Source of the DNA: Nocardia sp. NBC_01730
GTDB lineage: Bacteria > Actinomycetota > Actinomycetes > Mycobacteriales > Mycobacteriaceae
NCBI RefSeq assembly: GCF_035920445.1
Contig: NZ_CP109162.1
Coordinates: 3,968,001 to 4,032,000 of the forward strand
Direction: 5' to 3'
DNA: 64,000 nt
In this document: in pieces, positions 46,087 through 54,955 of the stretch
How the letters are laid out: every line of letters begins with the position of its first letter
How positions within the stretch are numbered: position 1 is the stretch's first letter
Notes under the pieces: generated by a model
The model's input: the letters and a program-made list of their open reading frames with translations, nothing else
The model's database searches: none
Told to the model about the DNA's origin: nothing
Position numbers and translations under genes: made by a program

Positions 46087-46944
46087 GTGGAACTTCGGCA
46101 GCTCACCTACTTCGTGGCAGTGTGCGAGGAGCTCAGCTTCAGCGGCGCTGCCGCGCGGTGTTTCATCTCACAGTCCGCGATCAGTCACCAGATCTCCCGG
46201 CTGGAACGCGATCTCGGCGTACAACTGTTCGAGCGCTCGACCCGGTCGGTCGTGCCCACCGACGCCACCGCACGGCTAATTCCCCTCGCGAAGCAAATGC
46301 TGAGCCTGGAGTCGGCGATCCGAGCCGCCGTGCGCACGGTGGGGCCACGCATCCGGCTGGCCGCGAACATGTCCTTCGCCACCCGCTCGCTGTCGGCGAT
46401 CGCGGGCGCGCGCGCCACGCATCCGGAGGCGGAGATCGAGTTCGTGATCAAACCGTTCCGCCAGCGCATCACCGCGGTCACCGACGGAGACTGCGATCTC
46501 GCGCTGATCCGCGGCCGCGTCGACCAGCCGGGTCTCGTGGTGGAACAACTCTGGGTCGAGGACCTGGTGATCGCCACCTCCAGCGCCCACCCGCTGGCCA
46601 CCGAAGAGGTGGTGACGCTGGCGGATCTGAGCTCGTATCCACTGCTGTTGCCGCCGGAGCAGGAACAAGTGCTGCTGCACACCGTGATTCGCAACGCGTT
46701 CGCCGAGCTGCCCACCGGACCCACCTTCGGACCACCGATCCCGCCGGACCACACCGCAACGCTCGAGCTGATCAATCGGCCCGACGCGTGGACGGTCCTC
46801 TACGCGGAGAGCACGACCGAGGGGCTGGTGGTGCTGCGGCTGGCCGAACCCAAGCTGCGCATCCCGGTGTCGGCGGTGCTGCGCGCCGATGCCCGGCGCT
46901 CACCGATCCTGACCACCCTGCTCAGCTCGATGCATCGCACCTGA
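46087..46944 (+). CDS. LysR-family transcriptional regulator
   Basis: The product is 285 residues. The N-terminal winged helix is MELRQLTYFVAVCEELSFSGAAARCFISQSAISHQISRLERDLGVQLFER; the periplasmic-binding-like effector domain follows. The GTG start has a perfect AGGAGG 5 bases upstream. It is divergent from ndh and probably controls it and itself. The spacer is AT-rich (CCTAATTAATAGG at 46067-46079, just before the SD), a candidate binding site. The co-inducer is unknown. Confidence 0.9.
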   Translation: MELRQLTYFVAVCEELSFSGAAARCFISQSAISHQISRLERDLGVQLFERSTRSVVPTDATARLIPLAKQMLSLESAIRAAVRTVGPRIRLAANMSFATRSLSAIAGARATHPEAEIEFVIKPFRQRITAVTDGDCDLALIRGRVDQPGLVVEQLWVEDLVIATSSAHPLATEEVVTLADLSSYPLLLPPEQEQVLLHTVIRNAFAELPTGPTFGPPIPPDHTATLELINRPDAWTVLYAESTTEGLVVLRLAEPKLRIPVSAVLRADARRSPILTTLLSSMHRT

Positions 46945-47024
46945 GACCGTCGGTTGACGAATCGGCCGTCGTGCATCGAATAGCCCGAAGATCGGTGCAA
47001 ACCGCAGGCGCACGAGCCCGAACG

Positions 47025-47058
47025 CGAACGGCCCCGGACCGAAGTCCGGGGCCGTTCG
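47025..47058. terminator. Strong bidirectional hairpin terminator
   Basis: CGAACGGCCCCGGAC and its exact reverse complement flank the loop CGAA, a 15-bp perfect GC-rich stem. It stands between two convergent genes, lysR (+) and etfA (-), 16 bp from the etfA stop. No T-run is present, as expected in actinomycetes. Confidence 0.8.
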
Positions 47059-47074
47059 GGTGCGCCGAGCGGAA

Positions 47075-48031
47075 TCAGCCCTTGTGCGCCTTGACCGCTT
47101 CGGTCAGCTGCGGGGCAACCTTGAACAGGTCGCCCACGATGCCGTAGTCCGCGATCTCGAAGATCGGGGCCTCTTCGTCCTTGTTGACCGCGACGATAGT
47201 CTTCGAGGTCTGCATGCCCGCGCGATGCTGGATCGCGCCGGAGATACCGAGGGCGATGTACAGCTGCGGCGAGACGGTCTTACCGGTCTGGCCGACCTGG
47301 AACTGGCCGGGGTAGTAGCCGGAGTCGACCGCGGCACGCGAGGCGCCGACGGCCGCGCCGAGCGAGTCGGCCAGCGCCTCGACGACGGCGAAGTTGTCGG
47401 CGGACCCGACGCCACGGCCACCGGAAACCACGATGGCGGCCTCGGTGAGTTCCGGACGGTCACCGGCGACGACCGGCTCGCGCGAGATCACCTTGACGAC
47501 GCCCTCTTCCTGTGCGGGCACCTCGACTGTCACCTTCTCCCCCGCGCCCGCCTGCGCCGATGCCTCGACGGCGCCGGGGCGGACCGAAAACACCGGCACG
47601 TCGCCGGTGGCCTTGGCTTCGACGGTGAACGCACCACCGAAGACGGAGTGGACCGCGCTGCCGTCCGACTTCACGTCGATGACGTCGATCAGCAGACCGG
47701 AGCCGATGCGAGCGGCGAGGCGACCAGACACCTCCTTGCCCTCGGCGGTGGCGGCGACGATGACCGCGGCCGGGGAGGCCGACTCGGTCAGCCCGGCCAG
47801 CACGTCGACCTTCGGGGTCACCAGGAAGTTCTCCACATCGTCGGACTCGGCGATGTAGATCTTCTCGGCGCCCGCGGCGGTCAGCGCGTCGGCCAGCTTC
47901 TCGCCGGTGCCGGCCGCGCCGAGCACGACGGCGGCCGGCTCGCCGAGGGCGCGGGCGGCGGTGAGCAGTTCGGTGCTGACCTTCTTGATCGCACCGTCGG
48001 CGTGCTCGACGAGCACAAGTACTTCTGCCAT
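47075..48031 (-). CDS. etfA: Electron transfer flavoprotein alpha subunit
   Basis: The product is 318 residues and accepts electrons from acyl-CoA dehydrogenases with EtfB and carries FAD. The C-terminal FAD block is complete: [40 protein letters not shown] and [27 protein letters not shown], with [22 protein letters not shown]. It has SD TAGGAGAG before the ATG. It follows etfB on the same strand after 110 bp. Confidence 0.97.
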   Translation of the reverse strand: MAEVLVLVEHADGAIKKVSTELLTAARALGEPAAVVLGAAGTGEKLADALTAAGAEKIYIAESDDVENFLVTPKVDVLAGLTESASPAAVIVAATAEGKEVSGRLAARIGSGLLIDVIDVKSDGSAVHSVFGGAFTVEAKATGDVPVFSVRPGAVEASAQAGAGEKVTVEVPAQEEGVVKVISREPVVAGDRPELTEAAIVVSGGRGVGSADNFAVVEALADSLGAAVGASRAAVDSGYYPGQFQVGQTGKTVSPQLYIALGISGAIQHRAGMQTSKTIVAVNKDEEAPIFEIADYGIVGDLFKVAPQLTEAVKAHKG

Positions 48032-48141
48032 TTGTGTTCTCTCCTAAGAAGTCTCAGATCTGGAGGGCGAAACGAGCGACGATCCCGAAGCGGCTCGCCC
48101 CGCCCGACCGGGTGCGGTGTCCCGCACTAGCACTGCCGAGA

Positions 48142-48927
48142 TCAGATGATCTTCTGGCCGATCAGGTACTGGGCGACCTTGGTGCCGCCGTCGCCCTCGT
48201 CTGCCACCTTCTCGCCCGCGGTGCGCGGGGGCTTCGGGGTGGCGGCGGTGACGGCGGTGCCTGCGTTCGCGACACCCACGGTCGACGGGTCGACGCCGAG
48301 GTCGGCCAGCGTGAAGGTCTGCACTTCCTTCTTCTTCGCGGCCATGATGCCCTTGAAGGACGGGAAGCGTGGCTCGTTGATCTTCTCGGTGACACTCACG
48401 ATGGCGGGGAGGGTGGCCTCCAGCTTGAAGACGCCGTCGTCGGTCTCGCGCTCGCCGGTGATCTTGTCGCCGTCGACGGTCAGCTTGCGCAGGTGCGTCA
48501 GCTGCGGCAGGCCGAGGTACTCGGCGATGATCGCGGGCACGGCGCCCGCGCGGCCGTCGGTCGCCTCGTTGCCCGCGATGACCAGCTCGACGCCCTCGAC
48601 CTGGCCGAGCGCGCTGGCCAGCACCCAGGCGGTCTGCACGGCGTCCGAGCCGTGGATCGCAGGGTCGTTGATGTGGATGGCCTTGTCGGCGCCCATGGAC
48701 AGCGCCTTGCGGATGGCCTCGGTGGCGCGGGCGGGGCCTGCGGCCAGCACGGTGACCTCGCCGCCCTGGGCCTCCTTGAGCAGCAGCGCCTCTTCGACGG
48801 CGCGCTCGTTGATCTCGTCGAGCACGGCGTCGGCGGCTTCGCGGTCGAGGGTGAAGTCACCATCGGTCAGCTTGCGCTCGGACCAGGTGTCGGGAACCTG
48901 CTTGATGAGTACGACGATGTTCGGCAT
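48142..48927 (-). CDS. etfB: Electron transfer flavoprotein beta subunit
   Basis: The product is 261 residues: MPNIVVLIKQVPDTWSERKL, then the AMP-binding block ELVIAGNEATDGRAGAVPAIIAEYLGLPQLT. It partners EtfA in fatty-acid and amino-acid oxidation. A Lys/Pro/Thr-rich stretch lies near the C-terminus (TAATPKPPRTAGEKVADEGDGG). The divergent spacer upstream has two palindromes. It matches Rv3029c/Rv3028c order from memory. Confidence 0.97.
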   Translation of the reverse strand: MPNIVVLIKQVPDTWSERKLTDGDFTLDREAADAVLDEINERAVEEALLLKEAQGGEVTVLAAGPARATEAIRKALSMGADKAIHINDPAIHGSDAVQTAWVLASALGQVEGVELVIAGNEATDGRAGAVPAIIAEYLGLPQLTHLRKLTVDGDKITGERETDDGVFKLEATLPAIVSVTEKINEPRFPSFKGIMAAKKKEVQTFTLADLGVDPSTVGVANAGTAVTAATPKPPRTAGEKVADEGDGGTKVAQYLIGQKII

Positions 48928-49032
48928 CGGTCTTCGTCGACCTCCTGTTCTAGGTACACGTATGTGGTGGTCGCACGAGCATGGCCGTACGTCCGTCTGA
49001 GTGGCTCAGGCCGTGACATTACCCTACGTTAA

Positions 49033-49088
49033 GTTACCCACGGGTAACTCAATGGCTTCTCTCTCACACCCCATATCGGACGATATGG
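49033..49088. promoter_or_regulatory. Two palindromes upstream of etfB
   Basis: GTTACCC-AC-GGGTAAC (49033-49048) and CCATATCG-GA-CGATATGG (49071-49088) are both perfect inverted repeats. They are 105 and 143 bp upstream of the etfB ATG, in the divergent spacer shared with the methyltransferase gene. They look like operators for two different dimeric regulators. Confidence 0.6.
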
Positions 49089-49130
49089 TGCGCCGGATCG
49101 GAGGCCTGACGCGATCATCGCGAAACGCCT

Positions 49131-49341
49131 ACGGCACCGCCGGACGAAGTCCGCCCGTAGGTAGCCCCGCGCCGAGCCGAGCGCAGGCGAGGCAGCCGCA
49201 CATATGGCACCGCCGGACGAAGTCCGCCCGTCGCCCCGCGCCGAGCCGAGCGCAGGCGAGGCAGCCGCACATATGGCACCGCCGGACGAAGTCCGCCCGT
49301 CGCCCCGCGCCGGGCCGAGCGCAGGCGAGGCAGCCGCACAT
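49131..49341. repeat. 69-bp tandem repeat, three copies
   Basis: Copies at 49131-49203 (with a 4-base TAGG insertion), 49204-49272 and 49273-49341 are nearly identical. The unit includes CACCGCCGGACGAAGTCCGC (with the small hairpin CGGAC-GAA-GTCCG) and GAGCGCAGGCGAGGCAGCCG. A closely related 69-bp unit is repeated at 63781-64000. It sits 50 bp upstream of the methyltransferase start, in the leader or promoter. Confidence 0.9.
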
Positions 49342-49391
49342 CGAGGCCGCCGGGTGCGAGTTTCCCCCAAAGAGCCAGTAACGTCGGAGTG

Positions 49392-50210
49392 ATGAGCGAG
49401 GCTGTGATCCCTGCCGCAGTGGGCGACCCGACGGGCATTACCGCAGAACCCGAGTCGACTATCGGCACCGCCGAACCGCTGCCGCTGACCGGCGAGCGCA
49501 CCGTCCCCGGCATCGCCGAAGAGAACTACTGGTTCCGCAGGCACGAGATCGCCTACACCCGCCTGCTGGATCGCTGCGCGGGTAAGACCGTCCTGGAAGC
49601 CGGTTCCGGCGAGGGCTACGGCGCCGACATGATCGCCGACGTGGCCACCAAGGTGGTCGGCCTCGACTACGACACCAGCGCCGTCGAGCACGTGCGCGCG
49701 CGCTACCCGCGCGTCGAAATGCTGCACGGCAACCTCGCAGCCCTGCCGCTGGAGGACGCCTCGGTCGACGTCGTGGTGAACTTCCAAGTGATCGAACATC
49801 TCTGGGACCAGTCGCAGTTCCTGCGGGAGTGCCTGCGCGTGCTTCGCCCCGGCGGCGAGTTGCTGATCAGCACGCCCAACCGGATCACCTTCTCCCCCGG
49901 CCGCGATACCCCGCTCAATCCGTTCCACACCAGGGAGCTGAACGCCGACGAGCTGACCGAGCTGCTGGTCGATACCGGATTCGAGGTCGCGCAGATGATC
50001 GGCGTGCACCACGGGCCGAGCCTGAAGATGCTGGACGCCAAACACGGTGGATCGTTCATCGACGCGCAGATCGAACGGGCGCTGGCCGGCGAGCCATGGC
50101 CCGCGGAACTGACCGCGGACGTCGCGGGCGTCACCGTCGAGGATTTCGTGCTGATCGCCGAGGACATCGACGCGAGCCTCGACCTGGTCGCCATCGCGGT
50201 GAAGCCTTGA
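49392..50210 (+). CDS. SAM-dependent methyltransferase, MGLP-type (Rv3030-like)
   Basis: The product of 272 residues is a class I methyltransferase: TVLEAGSGEGYGADMIADV (motif I), VGLDYDTSAVEHV, and FQVIEHLWDQSQFLRECLRVLRPGGELLIST. It heads a three-gene run with 4-bp overlaps to GH57 and glycosyltransferase genes. The same trio (Rv3030-Rv3032 from memory) makes mycobacterial methylglucose lipopolysaccharide, where the methyltransferase O-methylates glucose at the nonreducing side. GTG 49389 is an alternative start. Three 69-bp repeats lie in front of it. Confidence 0.82.
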   Translation: MSEAVIPAAVGDPTGITAEPESTIGTAEPLPLTGERTVPGIAEENYWFRRHEIAYTRLLDRCAGKTVLEAGSGEGYGADMIADVATKVVGLDYDTSAVEHVRARYPRVEMLHGNLAALPLEDASVDVVVNFQVIEHLWDQSQFLRECLRVLRPGGELLISTPNRITFSPGRDTPLNPFHTRELNADELTELLVDTGFEVAQMIGVHHGPSLKMLDAKHGGSFIDAQIERALAGEPWPAELTADVAGVTVEDFVLIAEDIDASLDLVAIAVKP

Positions 50211-51853
50211 CCGACCGCAGTACCGTGCCCGGCGGGCACTCCGCGAGCCCGGTACCGGGCCAATTCACCTTGGTCCTGCACTCCCACCTGCCCTGGCTGG
50301 CCCATCACGGCCGCTGGCCGGTCGGCGAGGAATGGCTCTACCAGTCCTGGGCGGCGTCCTATCTTCCGGTCGTCGAGGTGCTGAGAACCCTTGCGGCCGA
50401 GGGGCGTTCGCATCTACTCAGCCTCGGCATCACGCCGGTGCTCGCGGCCCAGCTGGACGACCCGCACTGCCTGGCAGGCATGCACCACTGGCTGGGCAAC
50501 TGGCAGCTGCGCGCGGACGAGGCCGCCATGGCGGGCAACGTCGCGCTCGGCAGGCACGAACACCGCCTGGCTGCCGCGGCACTGGCCGAATTCGAGCAGC
50601 GCTGGCGACACGGCGCAGCGCCGGTCTGGCGCGAACTGGTCGACGCCGAAACTATCGAGTTGCTCGGCGGGCCACTCGCCCACCCGTTCCAACCGCTGCT
50701 CGATCCGCGGCTGAGGCAGTTCCAGCTCACCGAAGGACTGGCGGACGCGCGGCACCGCTGGGGCCACACGCCCACCGGGATCTGGGCCCCCGAATGCGGG
50801 TACACACCGGGTATGGAGGTCGGATACGCCGATGCCGGTGTGACGCATTTCATGGTCGATGGGCCCGCACTGCGCGGCGACACCAGCCTCGGGCGGCCGG
50901 TGCGCGAGTCCGACGTGGTCGCGTTCGGACGCGACCTGCAGGTGAGCTACCGGGTCTGGTCACCGAAGTCCGGTTACCCCGGCCACGGCGCCTACCGTGA
51001 CTTCCATCACTACGACCACGCGACAGGTCTCAAGCCCGCCCGGGTCACCGGCAAGACGGTCGCCGGACCGGACAAGGCCCCCTACGACCCGGAGCTGGCC
51101 GACGCGGCGGTCGACCGCGACGTGGACGACTTCGTGCGGACCGTGCGCGAGCGGTTGATCGCCGAGTCCGCCCGGATCGGGCGCCCCGCGTTGGTCGTCG
51201 CCGCGTTCGACACCGAACTGTTCGGACACTGGTGGCACGAGGGTCCGCAGTGGCTGGCCCGAGTGCTGCGCGCGCTGCCGGAAGCGGGCGTCACCGTCGG
51301 CACGTTGGCCGACGCGCGCGACCGCGGCTACCTGGGCGAACCGGTGCCGCTGGCCGACTCGTCCTGGGGCTCGGGCAAGGACTGGCGGGTGTGGGCCGGC
51401 GACCAGGTGCGCGACCTGGTCGAGCTCGACGACGACATCGTGCGGCTGACGCTGGACACGATCGACAAGATGCGCGCGGCCCAGGGCGGCGCGCCCGGCC
51501 TGCGCGATCACGTGGCCGACCAGTTGCTACGCGAAGCGATCCTGACCGTGTCCAGCGATTGGGCATTCATGGTCAGCAAGGACTCCGCCGCGGGCTACGC
51601 CCGCGACCGCGCGCACCAGCACGCACACGCCGTGCGGGAAATCGCCGCGGCCGTCGGAGCGGGCCAAGTCGCCAAAGCACGACAGTTGGCGGCAGGATGG
51701 GGGGCGGCCGACGGACTCTTCCCCGGTGTGGACGCGCGGCGACTCGGCTCCGCGGGGGCCGTACCCGGCACCACCGAAACAGCGCCCGCCGTCGCGCCGG
51801 GATCGGGCCCCGCCACCGCGCAGCAAGGCTCCGCCGCAGAAGGACATACATGA
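50207..51853 (+). CDS. GH57 alpha-glucan branching/amylase-type protein (Rv3031-like)
   Basis: The product is 548 residues. Family GH57 motifs are visible: LHSHLPW (variant of HxHQP), nucleophile Glu196 in WAPECGYTPGM, and acid Asp335 in FDTELFGHWWHEGP. It probably makes or trims alpha-1,4/1,6 links in a cytosolic methylated glucan. It begins at TTG 50207, overlapping the methyltransferase stop as TTGA; GTG 50225 is the alternative. It overlaps the next gene by ATGA. A Pro/Ala-rich C-terminal tail is not part of the domain. Confidence 0.85.
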   Translation: MTDRSTVPGGHSASPVPGQFTLVLHSHLPWLAHHGRWPVGEEWLYQSWAASYLPVVEVLRTLAAEGRSHLLSLGITPVLAAQLDDPHCLAGMHHWLGNWQLRADEAAMAGNVALGRHEHRLAAAALAEFEQRWRHGAAPVWRELVDAETIELLGGPLAHPFQPLLDPRLRQFQLTEGLADARHRWGHTPTGIWAPECGYTPGMEVGYADAGVTHFMVDGPALRGDTSLGRPVRESDVVAFGRDLQVSYRVWSPKSGYPGHGAYRDFHHYDHATGLKPARVTGKTVAGPDKAPYDPELADAAVDRDVDDFVRTVRERLIAESARIGRPALVVAAFDTELFGHWWHEGPQWLARVLRALPEAGVTVGTLADARDRGYLGEPVPLADSSWGSGKDWRVWAGDQVRDLVELDDDIVRLTLDTIDKMRAAQGGAPGLRDHVADQLLREAILTVSSDWAFMVSKDSAAGYARDRAHQHAHAVREIAAAVGAGQVAKARQLAAGWGAADGLFPGVDARRLGSAGAVPGTTETAPAVAPGSGPATAQQGSAAEGHT

Positions 51854-53103
51854 AGATTTTGATGGTGTCGTGGGAGTACCCACCGGTCGTAGTCGGTGGA
51901 CTCGGCATGCACGTGCATCACCTCGCCACCGAACTGGCCGCGGCGGGCCACGAGGTGGTCGTCTTGTCCCGACGTCCTTCAGGCACCGACTCCTCGACCC
52001 ACCCCACGCACTCCTTCATCGCCGATGGGGTGCTGGTCGTCGCGGTCGCGGAGGACCCGCCGGTGTTCGACTTCGGCGAGGACATGCTCGCCTGGACGCT
52101 GGCCATGGGCCATGCCATGGTGCGCGCGGGCGTCGCCCTCGGGAAGCCTGGCATCGGTGACGGCTGGATCCCCGACGTGGTGCACGCGCACGACTGGCTG
52201 GTCGCCCACCCTGGTATAGCGCTGGCCGAGTACTACGACGTGCCGCTGGTGTCGACCATGCACGCCACCGAAGCCGGACGGCACAGCGGCTGGGTCGCGG
52301 GCAAGGTCAACAAGCAGGTGCATTCGGTCGAATGGTGGCTCGCCAACGAGTCCGACGCGCTGATCACCTGCTCGTCGTCCATGCAGGACGAGGTGGAACG
52401 GCTGTACGGGCCGGAACGGATCCCGATGACGGTGATCCGCAATGGAATCGACGTGGGCGCCTGGACCTTCCGTCCACGTTCACCGCGCACCGGTCCGCCC
52501 CGCGTGCTGTATGTGGGCAGGCTGGAGTACGAGAAAGGCGTGCAGGACGCGATCGCGGCGCTGCCCCGCATCCGCCGCGCCCACCCCGGTACGACCCTGA
52601 CCATCGCCGGTGTCGGCACCCAGTTCGAGTGGCTGCGCGAGCGCGCCCGCGTACATCGGGTCGCCCGCGCGGTGATCTTCGCCGGGCAGCTCCACCACAA
52701 GGAGTTGCTCGGCTGGCTGCACGGCGCCGACGCGATCGTACTGCCCAGCCGGTACGAGCCCTTCGGCATCGTCGCCCTGGAGGCGGCGGCGGCGGGCACT
52801 CCGCTGATCACCTCGACGGCGGGCGGCCTCGGCGAGGCCGTGATCGACGGGGTGACCGGCGCGTCCTTCGCGCCCGCCGACGTCGACGGCCTGGTCGAGG
52901 CGGTCCGCGCCACCCTCGACGACCCCGCCGCGGCGCAGCAGCGAGCGCACGCCGCCCGCGAACGGCTCACCGCGGATTTCGCGTGGGACATGGTGGCAGC
53001 GGAAACCGCCCAGGTGTACCAATCGGCCAAACGCCGGGTGCGCAATCCGCTGGGCCGCCCGGCCATCATCGACCGCCCGCTGCCGGAACGCGATCCGAAG
53101 TAG
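51850..53103 (+). CDS. GT4 family glucosyltransferase (Rv3032-like)
   Basis: The product is 417 residues with MKILMVSWEYPPVVVGGLGMHVHHLATELAAAGHEV (glycogen-synthase-like N-terminus) and VLYVGRLEYEKGVQDAIAALPRI, PSRYEPFGIVALEAAAAGTPLI (the E-x7-E motif). It should extend alpha-1,4 glucans from a nucleotide sugar, as in methylglucose lipopolysaccharide or glycogen synthesis. Its ATG overlaps the GH57 stop. A 74-bp tandem repeat starts 38 bp after the stop codon. Confidence 0.85.
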   Translation: MKILMVSWEYPPVVVGGLGMHVHHLATELAAAGHEVVVLSRRPSGTDSSTHPTHSFIADGVLVVAVAEDPPVFDFGEDMLAWTLAMGHAMVRAGVALGKPGIGDGWIPDVVHAHDWLVAHPGIALAEYYDVPLVSTMHATEAGRHSGWVAGKVNKQVHSVEWWLANESDALITCSSSMQDEVERLYGPERIPMTVIRNGIDVGAWTFRPRSPRTGPPRVLYVGRLEYEKGVQDAIAALPRIRRAHPGTTLTIAGVGTQFEWLRERARVHRVARAVIFAGQLHHKELLGWLHGADAIVLPSRYEPFGIVALEAAAAGTPLITSTAGGLGEAVIDGVTGASFAPADVDGLVEAVRATLDDPAAAQQRAHAARERLTADFAWDMVAAETAQVYQSAKRRVRNPLGRPAIIDRPLPERDPK

Positions 53104-53140
53104 TGCACGGCCGCGATCGTGCGCGGCTCAGGCCGTATCT

Positions 53141-53356
53141 CCTCTCGCATGAGCGGAGCCCTCCGTGGTTACGCTTCGCTGCCGCCTCCGGGCTTGACCG
53201 CTCATGCCACATCCCCTCTCGCATGAGCGGAGCCCTCCGTGGTTACGCTTCGCTGCCGCCTCCGGGCTTGACCGCTCATGCCACATCCCCTCTCGCATGA
53301 GCGGAGCCCTCCGTGGTTACGCTTCGCTGCCGCCTCCGGGCTTGACCGCTCATGCC
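53141..53356. repeat. 74-bp tandem repeat, three copies
   Basis: Copies at 53141-53214, 53215-53288 and 53289-53356 (last one short) are essentially identical. Each carries the inverted pair GCATGAGCGG/CCGCTCATGC around CCTCCGTGGTTACGCTTCGC, so each can form a hairpin. The third copy runs into the last codons of the DUF1697 gene on the opposite strand, whose stop is at 53350. Confidence 0.9.
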
Positions 53357-53895
53357 GTGAGCTTCTTCACGATGCGCTCGACGGTGAGCCAGGTGCGGGT
53401 CGTGATGTCCTTGCCGTAGGTCTTGTCCAGCCAGGCCATGAAGTCCGGCGTCTTGCCGGGCACGCTGTTGTCGATGACCGCGAGAAAGGCGCGAGCCGCC
53501 TCGTCGTAGCCGATGATCCGGGTGAGCGGATCGGGTTGAGTGGGCAGCGTTCCCGGCGCCTCGACGGTGCCCTTGAGAAACGTCGCGATCAGATATGTCC
53601 CGCGCCCGTGTGTGAGTCCTGGGAAGGGGTCGGTGTCCAGCAGCGCGCGAAGTTCTTCGTAGCTGCGGATGATCGTGCCGCCGCCGATTCCGAGTTCCCG
53701 GTTCAACGCCTGCTGGATATGGTCCTCCAGCGCGGGAACATCGGTGCCTTGGCTGCGGAACACGATGTTGCCGCTGGTGAGCACCGACGCGACCCCCTCG
53801 AACCCGAGCCCATCGAACACCGCCCGCAATTTCGCGTTGCTCATGTTCGGATTGCTCGGCATGATCCCGCGCAGCAGTGCGGCGTACCTGTTCAT
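53350..53895 (-). CDS. DUF1697 family protein
   Basis: The product is 181 residues: MNRYAALLRGIMPSNPNMSNAKLRAVFDGLGFEGVASVLTSGNIVF, the DUF1697 signature (commonly ...RGINVGGNxKVxMxxLRxxLxxLGxxxVxTyiqSGNvvf). Function unknown. The stop codon lies in the 74-bp repeat. It lies between the glycosyltransferase and hexapeptide transferase genes; from memory it is not part of the mycobacterial order, so it is a local insertion. Confidence 0.9.
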   Translation of the reverse strand: MNRYAALLRGIMPSNPNMSNAKLRAVFDGLGFEGVASVLTSGNIVFRSQGTDVPALEDHIQQALNRELGIGGGTIIRSYEELRALLDTDPFPGLTHGRGTYLIATFLKGTVEAPGTLPTQPDPLTRIIGYDEAARAFLAVIDNSVPGKTPDFMAWLDKTYGKDITTRTWLTVERIVKKLTA

Positions 53896-53947
53896 GCCGG
53901 GGAACCTACTCGCTTGCCCCGACAGATCGGCGGACCCGCGGGGGCGG

Positions 53948-54697
53948 CTAGGCCGTCTGGGTGGCACCGTTCTTCTTGCGCGCGATATCCTCCAGGGCCG
54001 CAAAGTATTTCGCGCGCTCCTCGGCGCCCGCCTCCCAGACCTCCTTGCGATTCTTGACCACCTTGGCCGGCGCGCCGACGGCGATGCTGTAGTCCGGGAT
54101 CTCGCCCTTGACCACGGCGTGCGCGCCGAGCACGCAGCCGCGGCCAACGCGGGTCTCGCGCAGCACGGTGACCTTGGCGGCGATCCAGGTGTCAGGGCCG
54201 ATGCGGACCGGGCTCTTCACGATGCCCTGATCCTTGATCGGCATCGTGATGTCGTCCATCTTGTGGTCGAAGTCGCAGATGTAGCACCAGTCCGCGACCA
54301 GGGTCGATTCGCCGATCTCGATGTCGAGGTAGGTGTTGACGACGTTGTCCTTGCCGAACACCACCTTGTCGCCGATGCGCAGCGATCCTTCGTGGCAGCG
54401 GATCGCGTTGCCGTCGCCGATGTGCACCCAGCGGCCGATCTCCATCCGGCTCAATTCGGGCGTCGCGTGGATTTCGACGCGACGACCGAGGAACACCATG
54501 CCGCGCAGCACGATGTGCGGGTTCGCCAGGCGGAACTTGAACAACCGGTAATAACGCACCAGATACCAGGGCGTGTACGCCCGGTTCGCGAGCACCCAGC
54601 GCAGCGAAGCCGTCGTCAGAAAGCGCGCCTGCCGCGGATCCCGACGGCGCGATCCGCGCCAGCGCGAACGCAACGGTGCGCCCCACATGCTCGTCAC
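53948..54697 (-). CDS. Hexapeptide-repeat acetyl/acyltransferase (Rv3034c-like)
   Basis: The product is 249 residues. Left-handed beta-helix repeats (IGRWVHIGDGNAIRCHEGSLRIGDKVVFGKDNVVN and IGPDTWIAAKVTVLRETRVGRGCVLGAHAVVKGEIPDYSIAVGAPAKVVKNR) are typical of WbbJ/LacA-type O-acetyltransferases. Its neighbours suggest it acylates a glucan or lipid-linked sugar. The GTG start has AGGAGA 7 bases upstream. Confidence 0.88.
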   Translation of the reverse strand: MTSMWGAPLRSRWRGSRRRDPRQARFLTTASLRWVLANRAYTPWYLVRYYRLFKFRLANPHIVLRGMVFLGRRVEIHATPELSRMEIGRWVHIGDGNAIRCHEGSLRIGDKVVFGKDNVVNTYLDIEIGESTLVADWCYICDFDHKMDDITMPIKDQGIVKSPVRIGPDTWIAAKVTVLRETRVGRGCVLGAHAVVKGEIPDYSIAVGAPAKVVKNRKEVWEAGAEERAKYFAALEDIARKKNGATQTA

Positions 54698-54955
54698 GAA
54701 CGGTTCTCCTGTCGTGGTCCTACGGGGTGTCGCCCACCTCGGCGGCGACGGTTAGAGCCTATCGCCCGGGGCGAGGACGGCGACGAGCACCCGCGACGAC
54801 AACGACGGGACTCGTGCACCCCTGCACAGCGCTCCCGTACAGTGACTCGTGCGCCGGCGACGGCGCCCCCGAACCCGCGGGCGAAAAGACCGAACCGGGA
54901 CCGTGGTTCGACACCGTTAGTGTCGTGCGAGCCATCGACGACAGGAGTGCGGCAG

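Noticed and set aside
49131..49341. Possible CRISPR array
   Set aside because: Units are tandem and lack unique spacers; repeat length 69 bp is not CRISPR-like, and no cas gene is near.
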